A DNA stretch of 64,000 nucleotides from positions 1,969,001 through 2,033,000 of the forward strand of contig NZ_CP062222.1 in assembly GCF_017487405.1 (NCBI RefSeq). The letters are read 5' to 3'. Under the pieces are notes generated by a model that ran no database searches, was not told the origin of the DNA, and worked only from the letters and a program-made list of their open reading frames with translations. The position numbers and the translations under genes are program-made. Of the stretch, positions 35,202 to 44,703 are shown in pieces (position 1 is the first letter of the stretch; every line of letters starts with the position of its first letter). Origin of the DNA: Brevundimonas goettingensis. GTDB lineage: Bacteria; Pseudomonadota; Alphaproteobacteria; Caulobacterales; Caulobacteraceae.

Positions 35202-36536
35202 TTGAAACGGGTCATCATCATCGCGATCGCCGCAACCCTGGCCTCGGCCGGCGCGGCCTGGGCCGGAAACGGCGGCGGCGGAAACGGCGGCGGAAGCCAC
35301 GGCGGCGGCTATTCGGGCGGCGGTTCGTCGGGCGGCTGCGGAACCTGCGGCGGCTCGGGCGGCGGCGGCGGAAGCCACGGCGGCGGCGGCAACTGGGGTG
35401 GCGGTGGCCATGGCGGCGGTCACGGGGGCCGAGGGTCGTACAACGGCAACTTCAATTCCAACGTCAACGTGAACGTCAATGCGAACGCCAATGCGAACGC
35501 AAACGCCAACAGCAACGCCAACTACGGCAGCGCGATCAACGCCCATTCGTACAGCGGCTACGGCTCGATCCGTGGCGGCGGCGGTGGCGGCGGCTATGCC
35601 TATGTCGACGACGGCTTCTATCCGGCCGGTCCGGGCTACGGCGGCGGCGTCACCATCTCGGACAACTGCAACTGCGTCGCCGGTCCCAGCCAGCCCTTCG
35701 GCTATTCGGTCTCCGGCTTCGGCCGCACCCTGACCCAGACGCGCGGTTCGGTGGCCTATACGCAGGGCTCCAGCTACTCCAGCACCACCGTCTATCAGGG
35801 CGGCGGCCAGGGCTGCTATTCCTGCGCTCCGGCTCCGGCGCCCGTTCCCTCGTGCGGCGCCTACGGCGGATCCTATCCGGGCGGCTACCAGGGCGGTTAC
35901 GGCAATGGCTACGGCGGCGGCGCTTGCGGCCCCGTGCCGGTTCCCCCGCCCAACCCTTGCGGCGGCTACCCCGGCAACGGCTATCCCAACCGCTACGGCA
36001 ACGGCGGCAATGGCTGCGCTCCGGTTCCGCAGCCCCAGCCCCTGCCCTATCCGGGCGACTGCGACTGCGACGTCCCGGCCTATGTCCAGCCCTTCTACGG
36101 CCAGCCCCAGGCGCCGCGTCCGGTCACCCTGCGCTCGCAAGGCGTCCGCGTCGCCTCGCCGCCGGTCAACGTCCCGCCGCAGCTGGTCTACATCCAGGGC
36201 CCGCCCGTCTATGTCGACGCCCCGCCGGTCAATGTCGCGCCCGCCCAGATCTATCTGGAAGCGCCCAACGTCCGCGTGCGTCCGTCGGAAGTGACCGTGG
36301 CCCCGCCGGAAATCCACTACACCCCGGCCCAGCCGCATCCGGAAGACGACTGCTGCACCGTGGCCTCGCCGGCCTCGGTCGACGCGGCCACCGGCTCGCA
36401 ATACTCGGCCCACGCCGTCGAAGGCTCGCGCTACGAGGCCACGACGACCTACACCGACACCGCCTCGGGCCAGACCGCCTACGTCAACGGCCAGCCCGTT
36501 CAGACCTACAACACCGGTCCGAACCAGTTCCAATAA
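35202..36536 (+). CDS. Secreted Gly/Asn-rich low-complexity protein with beta-repeat C-terminus
   Basis: TTG 35202 (GGAG eight bases upstream) gives 444 aa with a signal peptide cut after AAWA. Next come about 60 residues of Gly-rich sequence with Ser and His, then an Asn alternation (NVNVNVNANANANANANSNA), then Gly/Tyr/Pro-rich sequence with scattered cysteines. From about residue 315 a chain of short strands follows with the pattern V.V..P.V.V.P (PPVNVPPQLVYIQ, PPVYVDAPPVNVAP and so on). Composition resembles surface or amyloid-like structural proteins; I do not recognise the family. A strong terminator follows, so it is monocistronic. Confidence 0.75.
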   Translation: MKRVIIIAIAATLASAGAAWAGNGGGGNGGGSHGGGYSGGGSSGGCGTCGGSGGGGGSHGGGGNWGGGGHGGGHGGRGSYNGNFNSNVNVNVNANANANANANSNANYGSAINAHSYSGYGSIRGGGGGGGYAYVDDGFYPAGPGYGGGVTISDNCNCVAGPSQPFGYSVSGFGRTLTQTRGSVAYTQGSSYSSTTVYQGGGQGCYSCAPAPAPVPSCGAYGGSYPGGYQGGYGNGYGGGACGPVPVPPPNPCGGYPGNGYPNRYGNGGNGCAPVPQPQPLPYPGDCDCDVPAYVQPFYGQPQAPRPVTLRSQGVRVASPPVNVPPQLVYIQGPPVYVDAPPVNVAPAQIYLEAPNVRVRPSEVTVAPPEIHYTPAQPHPEDDCCTVASPASVDAATGSQYSAHAVEGSRYEATTTYTDTASGQTAYVNGQPVQTYNTGPNQFQ

Positions 36537-36565
36537 GACCAACGCTTTGGGGCGTGTCTACGGGA

Positions 36566-36604
36566 GGGCGGCGGGATTTCGGTCCCGCCGCCCGCTTCGT
36601 TTTC
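36566..36604 (+). terminator. Terminator of the Gly/Asn-rich protein gene
   Basis: An 11-bp perfect GC stem (36566-36576 with 36583-36593), a 6-nt loop and a T-containing tail (GCTTCGTTTT), 30 bases after the stop. A second GC hairpin (36619-36638) lies in the leader of the helicase gene; the remaining 160 bases before it show no clear promoter. Confidence 0.8.
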
Positions 36605-36797
36605 GCCGCCGGCCGCACGCGGGCGCCCCGGCGCCCGCCAAATCTGATATATCACCACCATTCGGCCTTGTTCCGGGCGCAAAGGCCCGCCCCTTCAAGA
36701 AGTGACCGCACCCGATCCTGCGAATGGGGGCGCGCCTCGCCCCCCACATCCGCGCCCCACCTCGCGTTTCAGTCCGAAGCGCCGTACGAGACAATTT

Positions 36798-38888
36798 ATG
36801 CCCTTCCCCGCCAGCCACCCCGCGCTCGACCTCGCGCTTTCCGAACGCGGCTATGCCGAGCCCACCCCCGTCCAAGCCGCCGTGCTGGAAAGCGAAGTCG
36901 GACGTGACCTGCTGGTCTCGGCCCAGACCGGCTCCGGCAAGACCGTCGCCTTCGGCCTGGCCCTCGCCTCGACCCTGATTGGCGACGCCGACCGTATCGA
37001 GGACAACGGCGCCCCCGCCGCCCTGATCATCGCCCCGACCCGCGAACTGGCCCTGCAGGTCTCGAAAGAGCTGGAGTGGCTCTATTCCAAGGCCGGCGCC
37101 CGCATCGCCACCTGCGTCGGCGGCATGGACCCCCGCGCCGAGCGCCGCACCCTGGAACGCGGCGCCGCCATCGTCGTCGGCACCCCCGGCCGTCTGAAGG
37201 ACCATCTGGAGCGCGGCGCGCTGGACCTCTCCGGCCTCAAGGCCGTCGTCCTCGACGAGGCCGACGAGATGCTGGACATGGGCTTCGCCGAAGACCTGAC
37301 CTTCATCCTCGACAGCGCCCCGGCCGAGCGTCGCACCCTGCTGTTCTCGGCGACCCTGGCCCGCGACATCGTCCAGCTGGCCCGCACCTATCAGCGCGAC
37401 GCCATCCGCATCGACACCGTCGCCGGCGCCGGCTCGCACGCCGACATCGAATACAAGGCTATCCGCATCGCCCCGAACGAGGTCGAGCTCGGCGTCGTCA
37501 ACGTCCTGCGCTATTTCGAGGCCCCCGGCGCCTTGGTCTTCGCCAACACCCGTGAGCGGGTGAAGCACCTGACCGCCTCCCTGCGCGAGCGCGGCTTCGC
37601 CGTCGTCGGCCTGTCGGGCGAACTGACCCAAGCGGCCCGCTCCGAGGCGCTTCAGGCCCTGCGCGACGGCCACGCCCGCGTCTGCGTCGCCACCGACGTC
37701 GCCGCCCGCGGCCTCGACCTGCCCGACCTGGGCCTGGTCATCCACGCCGAAATCCCGGTCAACAAGGCCACCCTGCTTCACCGTTCGGGCCGCACCGGCC
37801 GTGCGGGCAAGAAGGGCGTCTCGGTGATGATGGTCTCCTACACCCGTCGCCGTAAGGTCGAGCTGATGCTCCAGTCGGCCGGGATCACCGCCGAATGGGC
37901 CGGCCCGCCCTCGGCCGAGATGATCCTCGAGAAGGACCGCGAGCGCCTGCTGGCCGATCCCGCCCTGACCGCCCCCGTCGATGACGCCGAGGCTCTGGAA
38001 CTCGGCAAGCTGCTGCTGGAACGCACCTCCGCCGAACAGATCGCCGCCTCCCTGATCCGCCTCTACCGCCAGAAGCTGCCCTCGCCGGAAGACGTCTATG
38101 ACGACGACCGCATGAAGCGCGCCCAGGCGACCGGCGTGAACGACCGCGGCCAGCGCGACGGCCCGCTTACCGACTTCGCCCGCGGCGGCGATATGGCCTG
38201 GTTCCGCATCAACATCGGCCGCGACAAGAACGCCGACCCGAAATGGCTGCTGCCGACGCTCTGCCGTCTGGGCCACGTCACCAAGGGCGACATCGGCTCG
38301 ATCAAGATCTTCGACCGCGAGACCAAGTTCGAGATCACCAAATCGGCTGAAGCCAAGTTCCGCGCCGCCATCGCCTCGGGTCTGGAAGACGGCGTGACCG
38401 TCAACGACGCCGTCGCCCCGGGCCCGAAGGAAAAGCCCGCCAGCCGCTGGGACAAGAAGCCCTCGGGCGACGGCGATCGTCCCGAGCGGAAGCCCTGGGC
38501 GAAGAAGTCCGAGGGCGGCGCTCCGCGTGGAGACAAGCCTGCGTGGAAGGACCGTGAAGGCGGTTTCGAGAAGAAGCCCTGGGCCAAGGACGCGCCTGCC
38601 GGTGAGAAGAAACCTTGGGTCAAGCGCGAGGACGCCGCGCCCGCCGGTGAGAAGAAGCCCTGGGTCAAGCGCGACGCTCCGGCTCATGCCACCGACGGCG
38701 ACGCCAAGCCCAAATGGGTCAAGCGCACCAAGGACGCCCCGACGCCCGAGGGCAAAACGGCCTGGGTCGAAAAGCCCAAGGGCCCGAAGAAGGCCTGGGC
38801 CCCGCGCAGCGACGCCGCCCCCGCTCCCGCCGGCGACAAGCCCTGGACCGGCAAGCCCTTCAAGGGCAAGAAGAAGTCGAACGGCTAG
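36798..38888 (+). CDS. DEAD-box RNA helicase with DbpA-type RNA-binding domain and KKPW-rich tail
   Basis: The 696-aa protein unwinds structured RNA, probably in ribosome assembly, RNA decay or cold growth. Helicase motifs are AQTGSGKT (42-49), PTRELA, TPGR, DEAD, SAT, ARGLD and HRSGRTGR. A DbpA/CsdA RNA-binding domain follows (MAWFRINIGRDKNADPKWLL, about residues 465-535). The last 150 residues are a basic disordered tail with repeated KKPWAK/KKPWVKR units, presumably for nonspecific RNA contact. ATG 36798 matches the conserved start. GTG 36702 would add 32 basic residues. A family B repeat lies immediately after it. Confidence 0.92.
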   Translation: MPFPASHPALDLALSERGYAEPTPVQAAVLESEVGRDLLVSAQTGSGKTVAFGLALASTLIGDADRIEDNGAPAALIIAPTRELALQVSKELEWLYSKAGARIATCVGGMDPRAERRTLERGAAIVVGTPGRLKDHLERGALDLSGLKAVVLDEADEMLDMGFAEDLTFILDSAPAERRTLLFSATLARDIVQLARTYQRDAIRIDTVAGAGSHADIEYKAIRIAPNEVELGVVNVLRYFEAPGALVFANTRERVKHLTASLRERGFAVVGLSGELTQAARSEALQALRDGHARVCVATDVAARGLDLPDLGLVIHAEIPVNKATLLHRSGRTGRAGKKGVSVMMVSYTRRRKVELMLQSAGITAEWAGPPSAEMILEKDRERLLADPALTAPVDDAEALELGKLLLERTSAEQIAASLIRLYRQKLPSPEDVYDDDRMKRAQATGVNDRGQRDGPLTDFARGGDMAWFRINIGRDKNADPKWLLPTLCRLGHVTKGDIGSIKIFDRETKFEITKSAEAKFRAAIASGLEDGVTVNDAVAPGPKEKPASRWDKKPSGDGDRPERKPWAKKSEGGAPRGDKPAWKDREGGFEKKPWAKDAPAGEKKPWVKREDAAPAGEKKPWVKRDAPAHATDGDAKPKWVKRTKDAPTPEGKTAWVEKPKGPKKAWAPRSDAAPAPAGDKPWTGKPFKGKKKSNG

Positions 38889-38890
38889 GA

Positions 38891-39047
38891 CCTCCCCTCT
38901 CCCATAGGGAGGGAGGGACCCGCGAGCACGGCGAGTGGGAGGGTGAGGGGTTCTGTCGTTGACGATCGAACGCCGTAACCCCTCACCCTTTCGGCTGGCG
39001 CATCGCTACGCTCTGCGAGCCTCAAGCCCTCTCCCCATGGGAGAGGG
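38891..39047. repeat. Intergenic palindromic repeat, family B copy 1
   Basis: A 157-base element with an internal 13-bp inverted repeat (38940-38952 with 38977-38989). Identical blocks of 19 nt (38934-38952) and 21 nt (38977-38997) recur in reverse orientation at 55561-55579 and 55517-55537. Confidence 0.75.
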
Positions 39048-39073
39048 TATCAGGAAAGCCTTCACCCTCTTCG

Positions 39074-39087
39074 CGTAACCGCTTACA
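39074..39087. promoter_or_regulatory. LacI-type operator before the ABC ATPase gene
   Basis: CGTAACCGCTTACA is the reverse complement, with one mismatch, of the palindrome TGTAAGCGGTTACA found between lacI and the GH1 gene. It ends 34 bases before ATG 39122. Confidence 0.65.
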
Positions 39088-39121
39088 AAGCCTGTAAAAC
39101 AAGAACGACAGGCAGGAACAG

Positions 39122-40210
39122 ATGGCCGAAGTCCGGCTCAGCGGCATTCGCAAGAATTTCGGCGCGACAGAGGTCCTGCGCGGCATCGACCTCGACATCC
39201 AGGACGGCGAGTTCGTGGTCTTCGTCGGTCCGTCCGGCTGCGGCAAGTCGACCCTGCTGCGCACCATCGCGGGGCTTGAGGAGGCCTCTGCGGGCGACAT
39301 CGCCATCGGCGATCAGCGGGTCAACGACCTGTCGCCGTCCGACCGGGGCATCGCCATGGTCTTCCAGTCCTATGCCCTCTATCCGCACATGTCGGTCTAC
39401 GAGAACATGGCCTTCGGCCTGAAGCTGGCCAAGACCGACAAGGCCGAGATCGACGCCAAGGTCCGCGCCGCCGCCGAGACCCTGAACATCACCGACTACC
39501 TCGACCGCAAGCCCAAGGCCCTGTCCGGCGGCCAACGCCAGCGGGTCGCCATCGGCCGCGCCATCGTGCGTGAGCCCGAGGTCTTCCTGTTCGACGAGCC
39601 CCTGTCCAACCTCGACGCGGCCCTGCGCGTGCGTATGCGCTACGAGTTCGCGGGCCTGCACGAGCGGCTCAAGACGACCATGATCTACGTCACCCACGAC
39701 CAGATCGAGGCCATGACCCTCGCCGACCGGATCGTGGTCCTGAATGGCGGCGTCATCGAACAGGTCGGCTCGCCGATGGAGCTTTACGAGCACCCGACCA
39801 ACCTCTTCGTCGCCGGCTTTATCGGCAGCCCGAAGATGAACCTGATCCCGGCCGAGCTTTCCATCGTCGGCAAGGGCGGCGCCTCGGTCACCCTGCCCGG
39901 GGGCGAGACCGTCCGGGTCGACGTCGACGCCTCGCGCGCCCGGCCCGGCGACAGCGTCACCCTCGGCGTTCGTCCCGAGCACCTGACCCTGTCGGGCAAG
40001 GCCAATGTGATCGCAACCAGGGCCGCCTTCGTCGAGACCCTGGGCCACGCCACCTATGCCTATGTCGGCCTGGCGGGCGTCTCAGACACCCTGACGGTCC
40101 AGCTCCCCGGCGACATCCGCCCGGCGATGGGCGATGCCCTGAAACTGCATGTCGCCGCCGATCAGGCCCATCTGTTCGACGCCGACGGCCAGGCGTTTCA
40201 GCGGCTGTAG
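39122..40210 (+). CDS. Sugar ABC transporter ATPase (UgpC/MalK-type)
   Basis: The 362-aa ATPase has Walker A GPSGCGKS (36-43), Q-loop FQSYALYPHM, signature LSGGQRQR, Walker B FLFDEPLSNLD, the H-loop THD and a C-terminal OB-fold domain (GVRPEHLTL) of the CUT1 family. It energises oligosaccharide import. The permeases and binding protein it should serve lie 3.7 kb away on the other strand, and the shared operator supports coordinate control. It could also serve other CUT1 permeases, since MsmK-like ATPases are often shared. Confidence 0.9.
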   Translation: MAEVRLSGIRKNFGATEVLRGIDLDIQDGEFVVFVGPSGCGKSTLLRTIAGLEEASAGDIAIGDQRVNDLSPSDRGIAMVFQSYALYPHMSVYENMAFGLKLAKTDKAEIDAKVRAAAETLNITDYLDRKPKALSGGQRQRVAIGRAIVREPEVFLFDEPLSNLDAALRVRMRYEFAGLHERLKTTMIYVTHDQIEAMTLADRIVVLNGGVIEQVGSPMELYEHPTNLFVAGFIGSPKMNLIPAELSIVGKGGASVTLPGGETVRVDVDASRARPGDSVTLGVRPEHLTLSGKANVIATRAAFVETLGHATYAYVGLAGVSDTLTVQLPGDIRPAMGDALKLHVAADQAHLFDADGQAFQRL

Positions 40211-40425
40211 TCTCGCCGCCCCGACCGCCGCATCCGCGCCATCGACCACAGCCCGCCGCTGACGAACAGGCCGGCGGCCACGACGGAGGCCACGTCCCAC
40301 ATCAGGGTCAGGCCGGGATTGTCGATGAAGACCCAGAGCAGGCTCGGCTCGATCAGAGGCAGGGCGAGGACGGCCAGGGCGATCACCCCCATGAGCATGA
40401 GACCCATCGGCATCCAGCGGCGCAT
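40198..40425 (-). CDS. Small two-helix membrane protein
   Basis: The 75-aa protein has two hydrophobic helices and a basic C-terminus (ARMRRSGRRDYSR). GGGAG lies eight bases before ATG 40425. It overlaps the ATPase gene 3' end by 13 bases and follows the large glycosidase gene by 55 bases on the same strand. Unknown function. Confidence 0.55.
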   Translation of the reverse strand: MRRWMPMGLMLMGVIALAVLALPLIEPSLLWVFIDNPGLTLMWDVASVVAAGLFVSGGLWSMARMRRSGRRDYSR

Positions 40426-40480
40426 CGCACGACTCCCGTAAAGGTTGGATCGTTAGCCACAGAACCGTGATCGTCAAGCA

Positions 40481-43400
40481 TCAGCGGAACTCGACGCGCC
40501 TCGCCCCGGCCGGGATCACCACCTCGCGGCCCTTCCACTCGCCGCGCCGCCCGTCGATGCGCGGACGCGGCGGCAGGTCGACGCCCTCGGGCCACTGCAC
40601 CACGAACCCGCCGGGCGGCGTCGCGCCCGGCTCGAGGATCAGCACCCTGACCGCCCCGTCCTTCCTGAAGCTGTAGCTCAGCGACCCATAGGCGGTCCGC
40701 ACCTCGCGCGCCCCGACACCCGTCGGGCTGTCGACCCAGTCCAGCGGCAGGCCTGCCGCCAGCACCAGGGCGTGGTCGCTGTCCCGCTCATAGACGAACA
40801 GGTCCAGGGCCGAGCGGATGTAGTCCGAACTGATCCAGGCATGGGGCATGTCGCCGATGAAGCGCGGTTCGCGCAGGTCGCGACCCACCACCTCGGCCCA
40901 GCCGTTCCAGGCCTGGGGCCGGCGGTCGGCGAAGAAGAAGTCCAGCGCCCGCATGGCCCGGTCCCTCTGGCCCAGCCGCACGAAGACCCCGACGTTCCTC
41001 AGCTCATAGGGAGTGTAGTCCTTCCAGGCGTTGCGGTTCTCCTGCCGCGCCGTGAAATTCTCCCAGTATTTCTCGAACGTCCGCTTCATCAGCCCCTGTG
41101 GCAGCTCCGCCTGCTCGCCCGCGGGCGACAGGGCGATGGAGGTCGAGGTCGCGTCGAAGTCGCCCCGATCCGCCGCCCCGGCGATGAAGTCGATGTGGTG
41201 GCGGATGGCCGTGCCGGTGATGGCGTTCCGGATGTCGGTCCGGAACTCGTCGCGCGCGGCTCCGAACCGCTGGGCCGCCGCCGTGTCGCCGAGCGTCTCG
41301 GCGATGAAGACCGCGTCCTTGTAGCCCAGCAGGCCCCAGAAATCGTCCCAGAAGCTGAAGGCCGCCTTGTCCGAATAGCCCTCGTGGCTGATCGTCGGCG
41401 GCAGCAGTCCGTACAGATGCCGCGTCTCCCGCGTGCGGTTCTCCGGAACCCGGGTCGAGGCGCGCAGCGTGTCCATATAGGCGACCGCCGCCTGGACCTG
41501 CGGCCAGACCGAGCGCAGCAGGGCCTCATCATGGGTGTAGCGATAGGTCTCGGCGGCCAGGAAGATGAACTCCCCGTGGCTGTCGTTCTCGGGCACCGGA
41601 TCGGCCCCGCGCTGATCCACACAGCAGGGCACCTTGCCGTCACTGAACACATAGGGCGCATAGAAGCGCAGATAGTCCGCCGACAGATCGGCATGGCCCA
41701 GCCGGTCCAGCCCCTCGGCCATCATGGCCCCGTCGCGGATCCAGCTGCGGTTATAGGACCGCGTCCCCGGCTGCAGCCTCGGCCCCTGCCGCGACATCAG
41801 CATATGGGCCAGCGAGGTCTTCATCGTATCCGCGATCCTCTGCCCCTGCGGCGGGGTGATCAGATCAAACCGGTCGAGTTTTTCGCGCCAGGCGGTCTCG
41901 ACCCCCATCTGGGCGGTCGCGATGGCGGCCAGGCTGACCGTCGCATCCCCGCCCCGCCCTTCGAGCGCCGAGCGGATGCCGAAGGTCCGCGTCTCGTTCG
42001 GCGCCAGGGTCACCTCATAGATCATCGCGCCCGAGGCCAGACCGGTCGCATCTGTCACCGCATCGGGCGTCCGCCGCCCGGTCGCCAGCAGGCTCTGCGG
42101 ATCGGCGCCCGCGTCGAAGACCGAGGCCACGAAACGGTCAGGCCTGACCACCGGGATCACGTCCCGGCTGCCCGCGATGGTCAGCTTCGTCCCGTCATAG
42201 CCCATGGCCGTGATCGGGCTGGCTCCGCCCGGCACGGCCAGGAACTGCACCGGTCCGTTCACCTGCATCGGCCGCGCCGCCAGCGCCAGGCTCAGGGTGA
42301 TCGGGCGGCTCGAGGTGTTGGTCAGGTCGTAGCGGCCATAGATGGCCCCGTTCTGCGCCGTCCCGTCCGCGAAGGCCGTCACCTTCAACGTCCAGCCCTC
42401 ATGGGTCCAGGTCACTGTCGGGATCGGCAGATAGCCGTCCACCAGCCCCTGTTCGATCCGCACATCGGCCCAGGTGACCAGACGGCCGTTGTCCAGCACA
42501 AAGGGCTCGACCGACGGACCGCCGCGCCTCAGCTCGATGGCGCCGTCTTCCGAGATCAGCCCGCTCTCGCCGCCGCCGTCGACGCCGACTAGGGTCCAGT
42601 AGGGCTGTTCCCCGACGAAGCCGCGCGGATAGAGGCCCCGCCGGCTCTGCCGCGCCACCGCCGACAGGAAGGCCGTCTCGTCCTTGCCGAAGGCCAGCGG
42701 TTCGACGGTCACTTCGGACAGGGCGTAGGACGTCTGCGCCGCCTCCCGCCCCTGCCCGGCCCCCATCTGGGCTCCGGTCCGCGCCTGAACGGCGGGCGGC
42801 GCCAGGAAATCAAACCGGAGGTATCGCCCCGAGGCTTCCGGCGTCCTCAGCCAGTCGGTCCCGCCGTCGCCCTGATCGACCTGGGCCAGCGCCGTCCAGA
42901 CCTCGCCGTCCGAGGAGGCCATGACCCGGTATTTCGTCGCCGACGACCGCTCGGCCCATTTCAGCGTCAGCCCGCCGAACTCCCGCTCATAACTTAGGTC
43001 CAGCGTCAGGCTCTGTTCGCCCTCAGCCGTGGACCGCCACACCGTCGCCGGGTCGCCGTCCACGGCATTGGCCGCCAGGGACATTCCGTCCTCGCTGGTC
43101 GCCGTCGCCAGCGGCCGCGGTGGGACCGCCGGCTCGGGCGGCAGTTCGCGTAAGCTCAGGTCGTCGACCTCTATGAAGCCCTTCCCGCCCTCGCCCGCCG
43201 TGACCACGAACTCGATCCGCTCGGCGCCCCGGAAGGCGTGGTCCGGGTTGGGCCCCCAGGCCCAGCTGACCTGCCGCTTCTTGATCACGAACTCGGTCCA
43301 GCCGTCGGGGAATGTGTAGCGCGTGGTCTGGCGCCAGTGGACGTTCTCTGCGGTCGCGTCGGTGAACTTGACCTCGAAGGTGTTCGACGGCCCGGCGCCA

Positions 43401-43741
43401 CGCACCCGGAAGCGGATCTCATAGTTGGCCGGCGCGTTGAAACTCAGCGCCCGCGCCGCGAAGGCGTAGCCCGACTTGCCGTTGAAGTCGTAGTCCAGCC
43501 GCATCGCCCGGCCGCCGTCGGGACCCGCCACCGACGAAATCGCCGACGACACATCCGTCGAGGCGTCGGCCTTCCACGGCGTCAGATCCTCGAGATCGTC
43601 CAGCACCACGGGCGCGGGCGTCGCGGGCTCGGCGGGCGCGATCTCGACGAGGGGGGTTTCGACCGGCGCAGGCGTCTGGGCGAACGACGGCCCGGCCAGA
43701 ACCGCCAGAACCCCAAACATCATCGCCGCCATGAATCGCAT
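40481..43741 (-). CDS. Large secreted multidomain glycosidase-like protein
   Basis: The 1,086-aa protein has a signal peptide (cut after SFAQ). Residues 45-200 form a CBM-like beta-sandwich (DDLEDLTPWKADAS, then FIEVDDLSLRE). Residues 210-330 are an F5/8-type discoidin domain (DGDPATVWRSTAEGEQSLTL). A beta-sandwich (about 350-620) and a C-terminal (alpha/alpha) barrel with NRSWIRDGAMMAEGL, DSHGEFIFLAAE and HAWISSDYIRSAL follow, resembling GH15/GH65-type catalytic regions. It probably binds and hydrolyses a glucan in the periplasm; the exact GH family cannot be fixed by eye. GGAG (43748-43751) six bases upstream lies at the edge of the family A repeat. Confidence 0.72.
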   Translation of the reverse strand: MRFMAAMMFGVLAVLAGPSFAQTPAPVETPLVEIAPAEPATPAPVVLDDLEDLTPWKADASTDVSSAISSVAGPDGGRAMRLDYDFNGKSGYAFAARALSFNAPANYEIRFRVRGAGPSNTFEVKFTDATAENVHWRQTTRYTFPDGWTEFVIKKRQVSWAWGPNPDHAFRGAERIEFVVTAGEGGKGFIEVDDLSLRELPPEPAVPPRPLATATSEDGMSLAANAVDGDPATVWRSTAEGEQSLTLDLSYEREFGGLTLKWAERSSATKYRVMASSDGEVWTALAQVDQGDGGTDWLRTPEASGRYLRFDFLAPPAVQARTGAQMGAGQGREAAQTSYALSEVTVEPLAFGKDETAFLSAVARQSRRGLYPRGFVGEQPYWTLVGVDGGGESGLISEDGAIELRRGGPSVEPFVLDNGRLVTWADVRIEQGLVDGYLPIPTVTWTHEGWTLKVTAFADGTAQNGAIYGRYDLTNTSSRPITLSLALAARPMQVNGPVQFLAVPGGASPITAMGYDGTKLTIAGSRDVIPVVRPDRFVASVFDAGADPQSLLATGRRTPDAVTDATGLASGAMIYEVTLAPNETRTFGIRSALEGRGGDATVSLAAIATAQMGVETAWREKLDRFDLITPPQGQRIADTMKTSLAHMLMSRQGPRLQPGTRSYNRSWIRDGAMMAEGLDRLGHADLSADYLRFYAPYVFSDGKVPCCVDQRGADPVPENDSHGEFIFLAAETYRYTHDEALLRSVWPQVQAAVAYMDTLRASTRVPENRTRETRHLYGLLPPTISHEGYSDKAAFSFWDDFWGLLGYKDAVFIAETLGDTAAAQRFGAARDEFRTDIRNAITGTAIRHHIDFIAGAADRGDFDATSTSIALSPAGEQAELPQGLMKRTFEKYWENFTARQENRNAWKDYTPYELRNVGVFVRLGQRDRAMRALDFFFADRRPQAWNGWAEVVGRDLREPRFIGDMPHAWISSDYIRSALDLFVYERDSDHALVLAAGLPLDWVDSPTGVGAREVRTAYGSLSYSFRKDGAVRVLILEPGATPPGGFVVQWPEGVDLPPRPRIDGRRGEWKGREVVIPAGARRVEFR

Positions 43742-43748
43742 CTTTTAC

Positions 43749-43879
43749 TCCGCTCATCCCCGTGAAGGCGGGGACCCAGTTCTGTGGGCGATCAGCCCTG
43801 CCGATCGTGCCCGATCGTTGATCCCACGCACCGTGCCTTACGAAAGCACTGGGTCCCCGCGTTCGCGGGGATGAGCGGA
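43749..43879. repeat. Long palindromic intergenic element, family A copy 2
   Basis: A 32-bp inverted repeat with two mismatches (43749-43780 against 43848-43879) encloses 67 bases. It lies between two codirectional genes, and its arm supplies part of the ribosome-binding site of the downstream gene. Confidence 0.75.
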
Positions 43880-43887
43880 ATTGAATG

Positions 43888-44703
43888 CTATCCCTTCACG
43901 CTCCCCGCCAGCATGCCGCGGATGTAGTACCGTTGCAGCGCCAGGAAGAGCAGCAGAACCGGCGCGACCGTGATCACCGCACCGGCCATCATCATCTCGG
44001 CGTCCTGCACATGCTCGCGCGACAGGGCCGCCAGCGCCACCGGCAGCGTATAGTTCGACTGGTCCGTCAGGATGATCAGCGGCCACAGGAAGTCGTTCCA
44101 GCTGCCCAGGAAGACGAACAGGGCCAGCGTCACCAGAATGGGCGTCAGGGTCGGCAGCACCACCGAGCGGAAGATCCGCCCCTCCGACGCCCCGTCGATC
44201 CGCGCCGCCTCCAGCATCTCCTCCGGGATCGACAGCGCATACTGCCTGACGAGGAAGATACCGAAGATCGACGCCAGCCACGGCACCAGCGCGCCGGCAT
44301 AGGTGTTCACCAGCCCCACCGACTTCAGCATCAGGAACAGCGGCAGGGTTCCGATCTGCGCCGGGATGACCAGCGCCCCGATCAGCATCTGGAAAATCCG
44401 GTCCCGTCCCCGGAACCTCAGCTTGGCGAAGGCATAGCCCGCCGGCACGGTGAAGCCGAGCGCCAGCACGGTCGCCAGCGTCGCCAGCGCCAGACTGTTC
44501 CACATATACCGGCCCATGCCCTGATCGACGAACAGCTCGCGATAGTGCGACAGGGTCCAGACCTTGGGTAGCAGGGGCGGCGGGAAGGTCGCGGCCTCCC
44601 CGGTCGACATGAAGCTGACCGAGACCATCCAGGCGAGCGGGAACAGGACGATCAGCCCGATCAGGGCGACCGCGACATTCAGCAGGATGACGCGCAGCTT
44701 CAC
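43888..44703 (-). CDS. Sugar ABC transporter permease (MalG-type)
   Basis: The 271-aa inner-membrane protein has six helices and the EAA loop EAARIDGASEGRIFRSVVLP that contacts the ATPase. CUT1 MalG-like features include FPLAWMVSVSF at the N-terminus and LPLFLMLKSVGLVNTY. GTG 44703 overlaps the stop of the upstream permease gene (GTGA). Last gene of the coupled binding-protein/permease cluster. Confidence 0.92.
   Translation of the reverse strand: MKLRVILLNVAVALIGLIVLFPLAWMVSVSFMSTGEAATFPPPLLPKVWTLSHYRELFVDQGMGRYMWNSLALATLATVLALGFTVPAGYAFAKLRFRGRDRIFQMLIGALVIPAQIGTLPLFLMLKSVGLVNTYAGALVPWLASIFGIFLVRQYALSIPEEMLEAARIDGASEGRIFRSVVLPTLTPILVTLALFVFLGSWNDFLWPLIILTDQSNYTLPVALAALSREHVQDAEMMMAGAVITVAPVLLLFLALQRYYIRGMLAGSVKG

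Noticed and set aside
35178..36542. 454-codon open frame on the minus strand
   Set aside because: Mirror of the Gly/Asn-rich gene; Val/Ala/Gly/Arg repeats result from the repetitive sense sequence.
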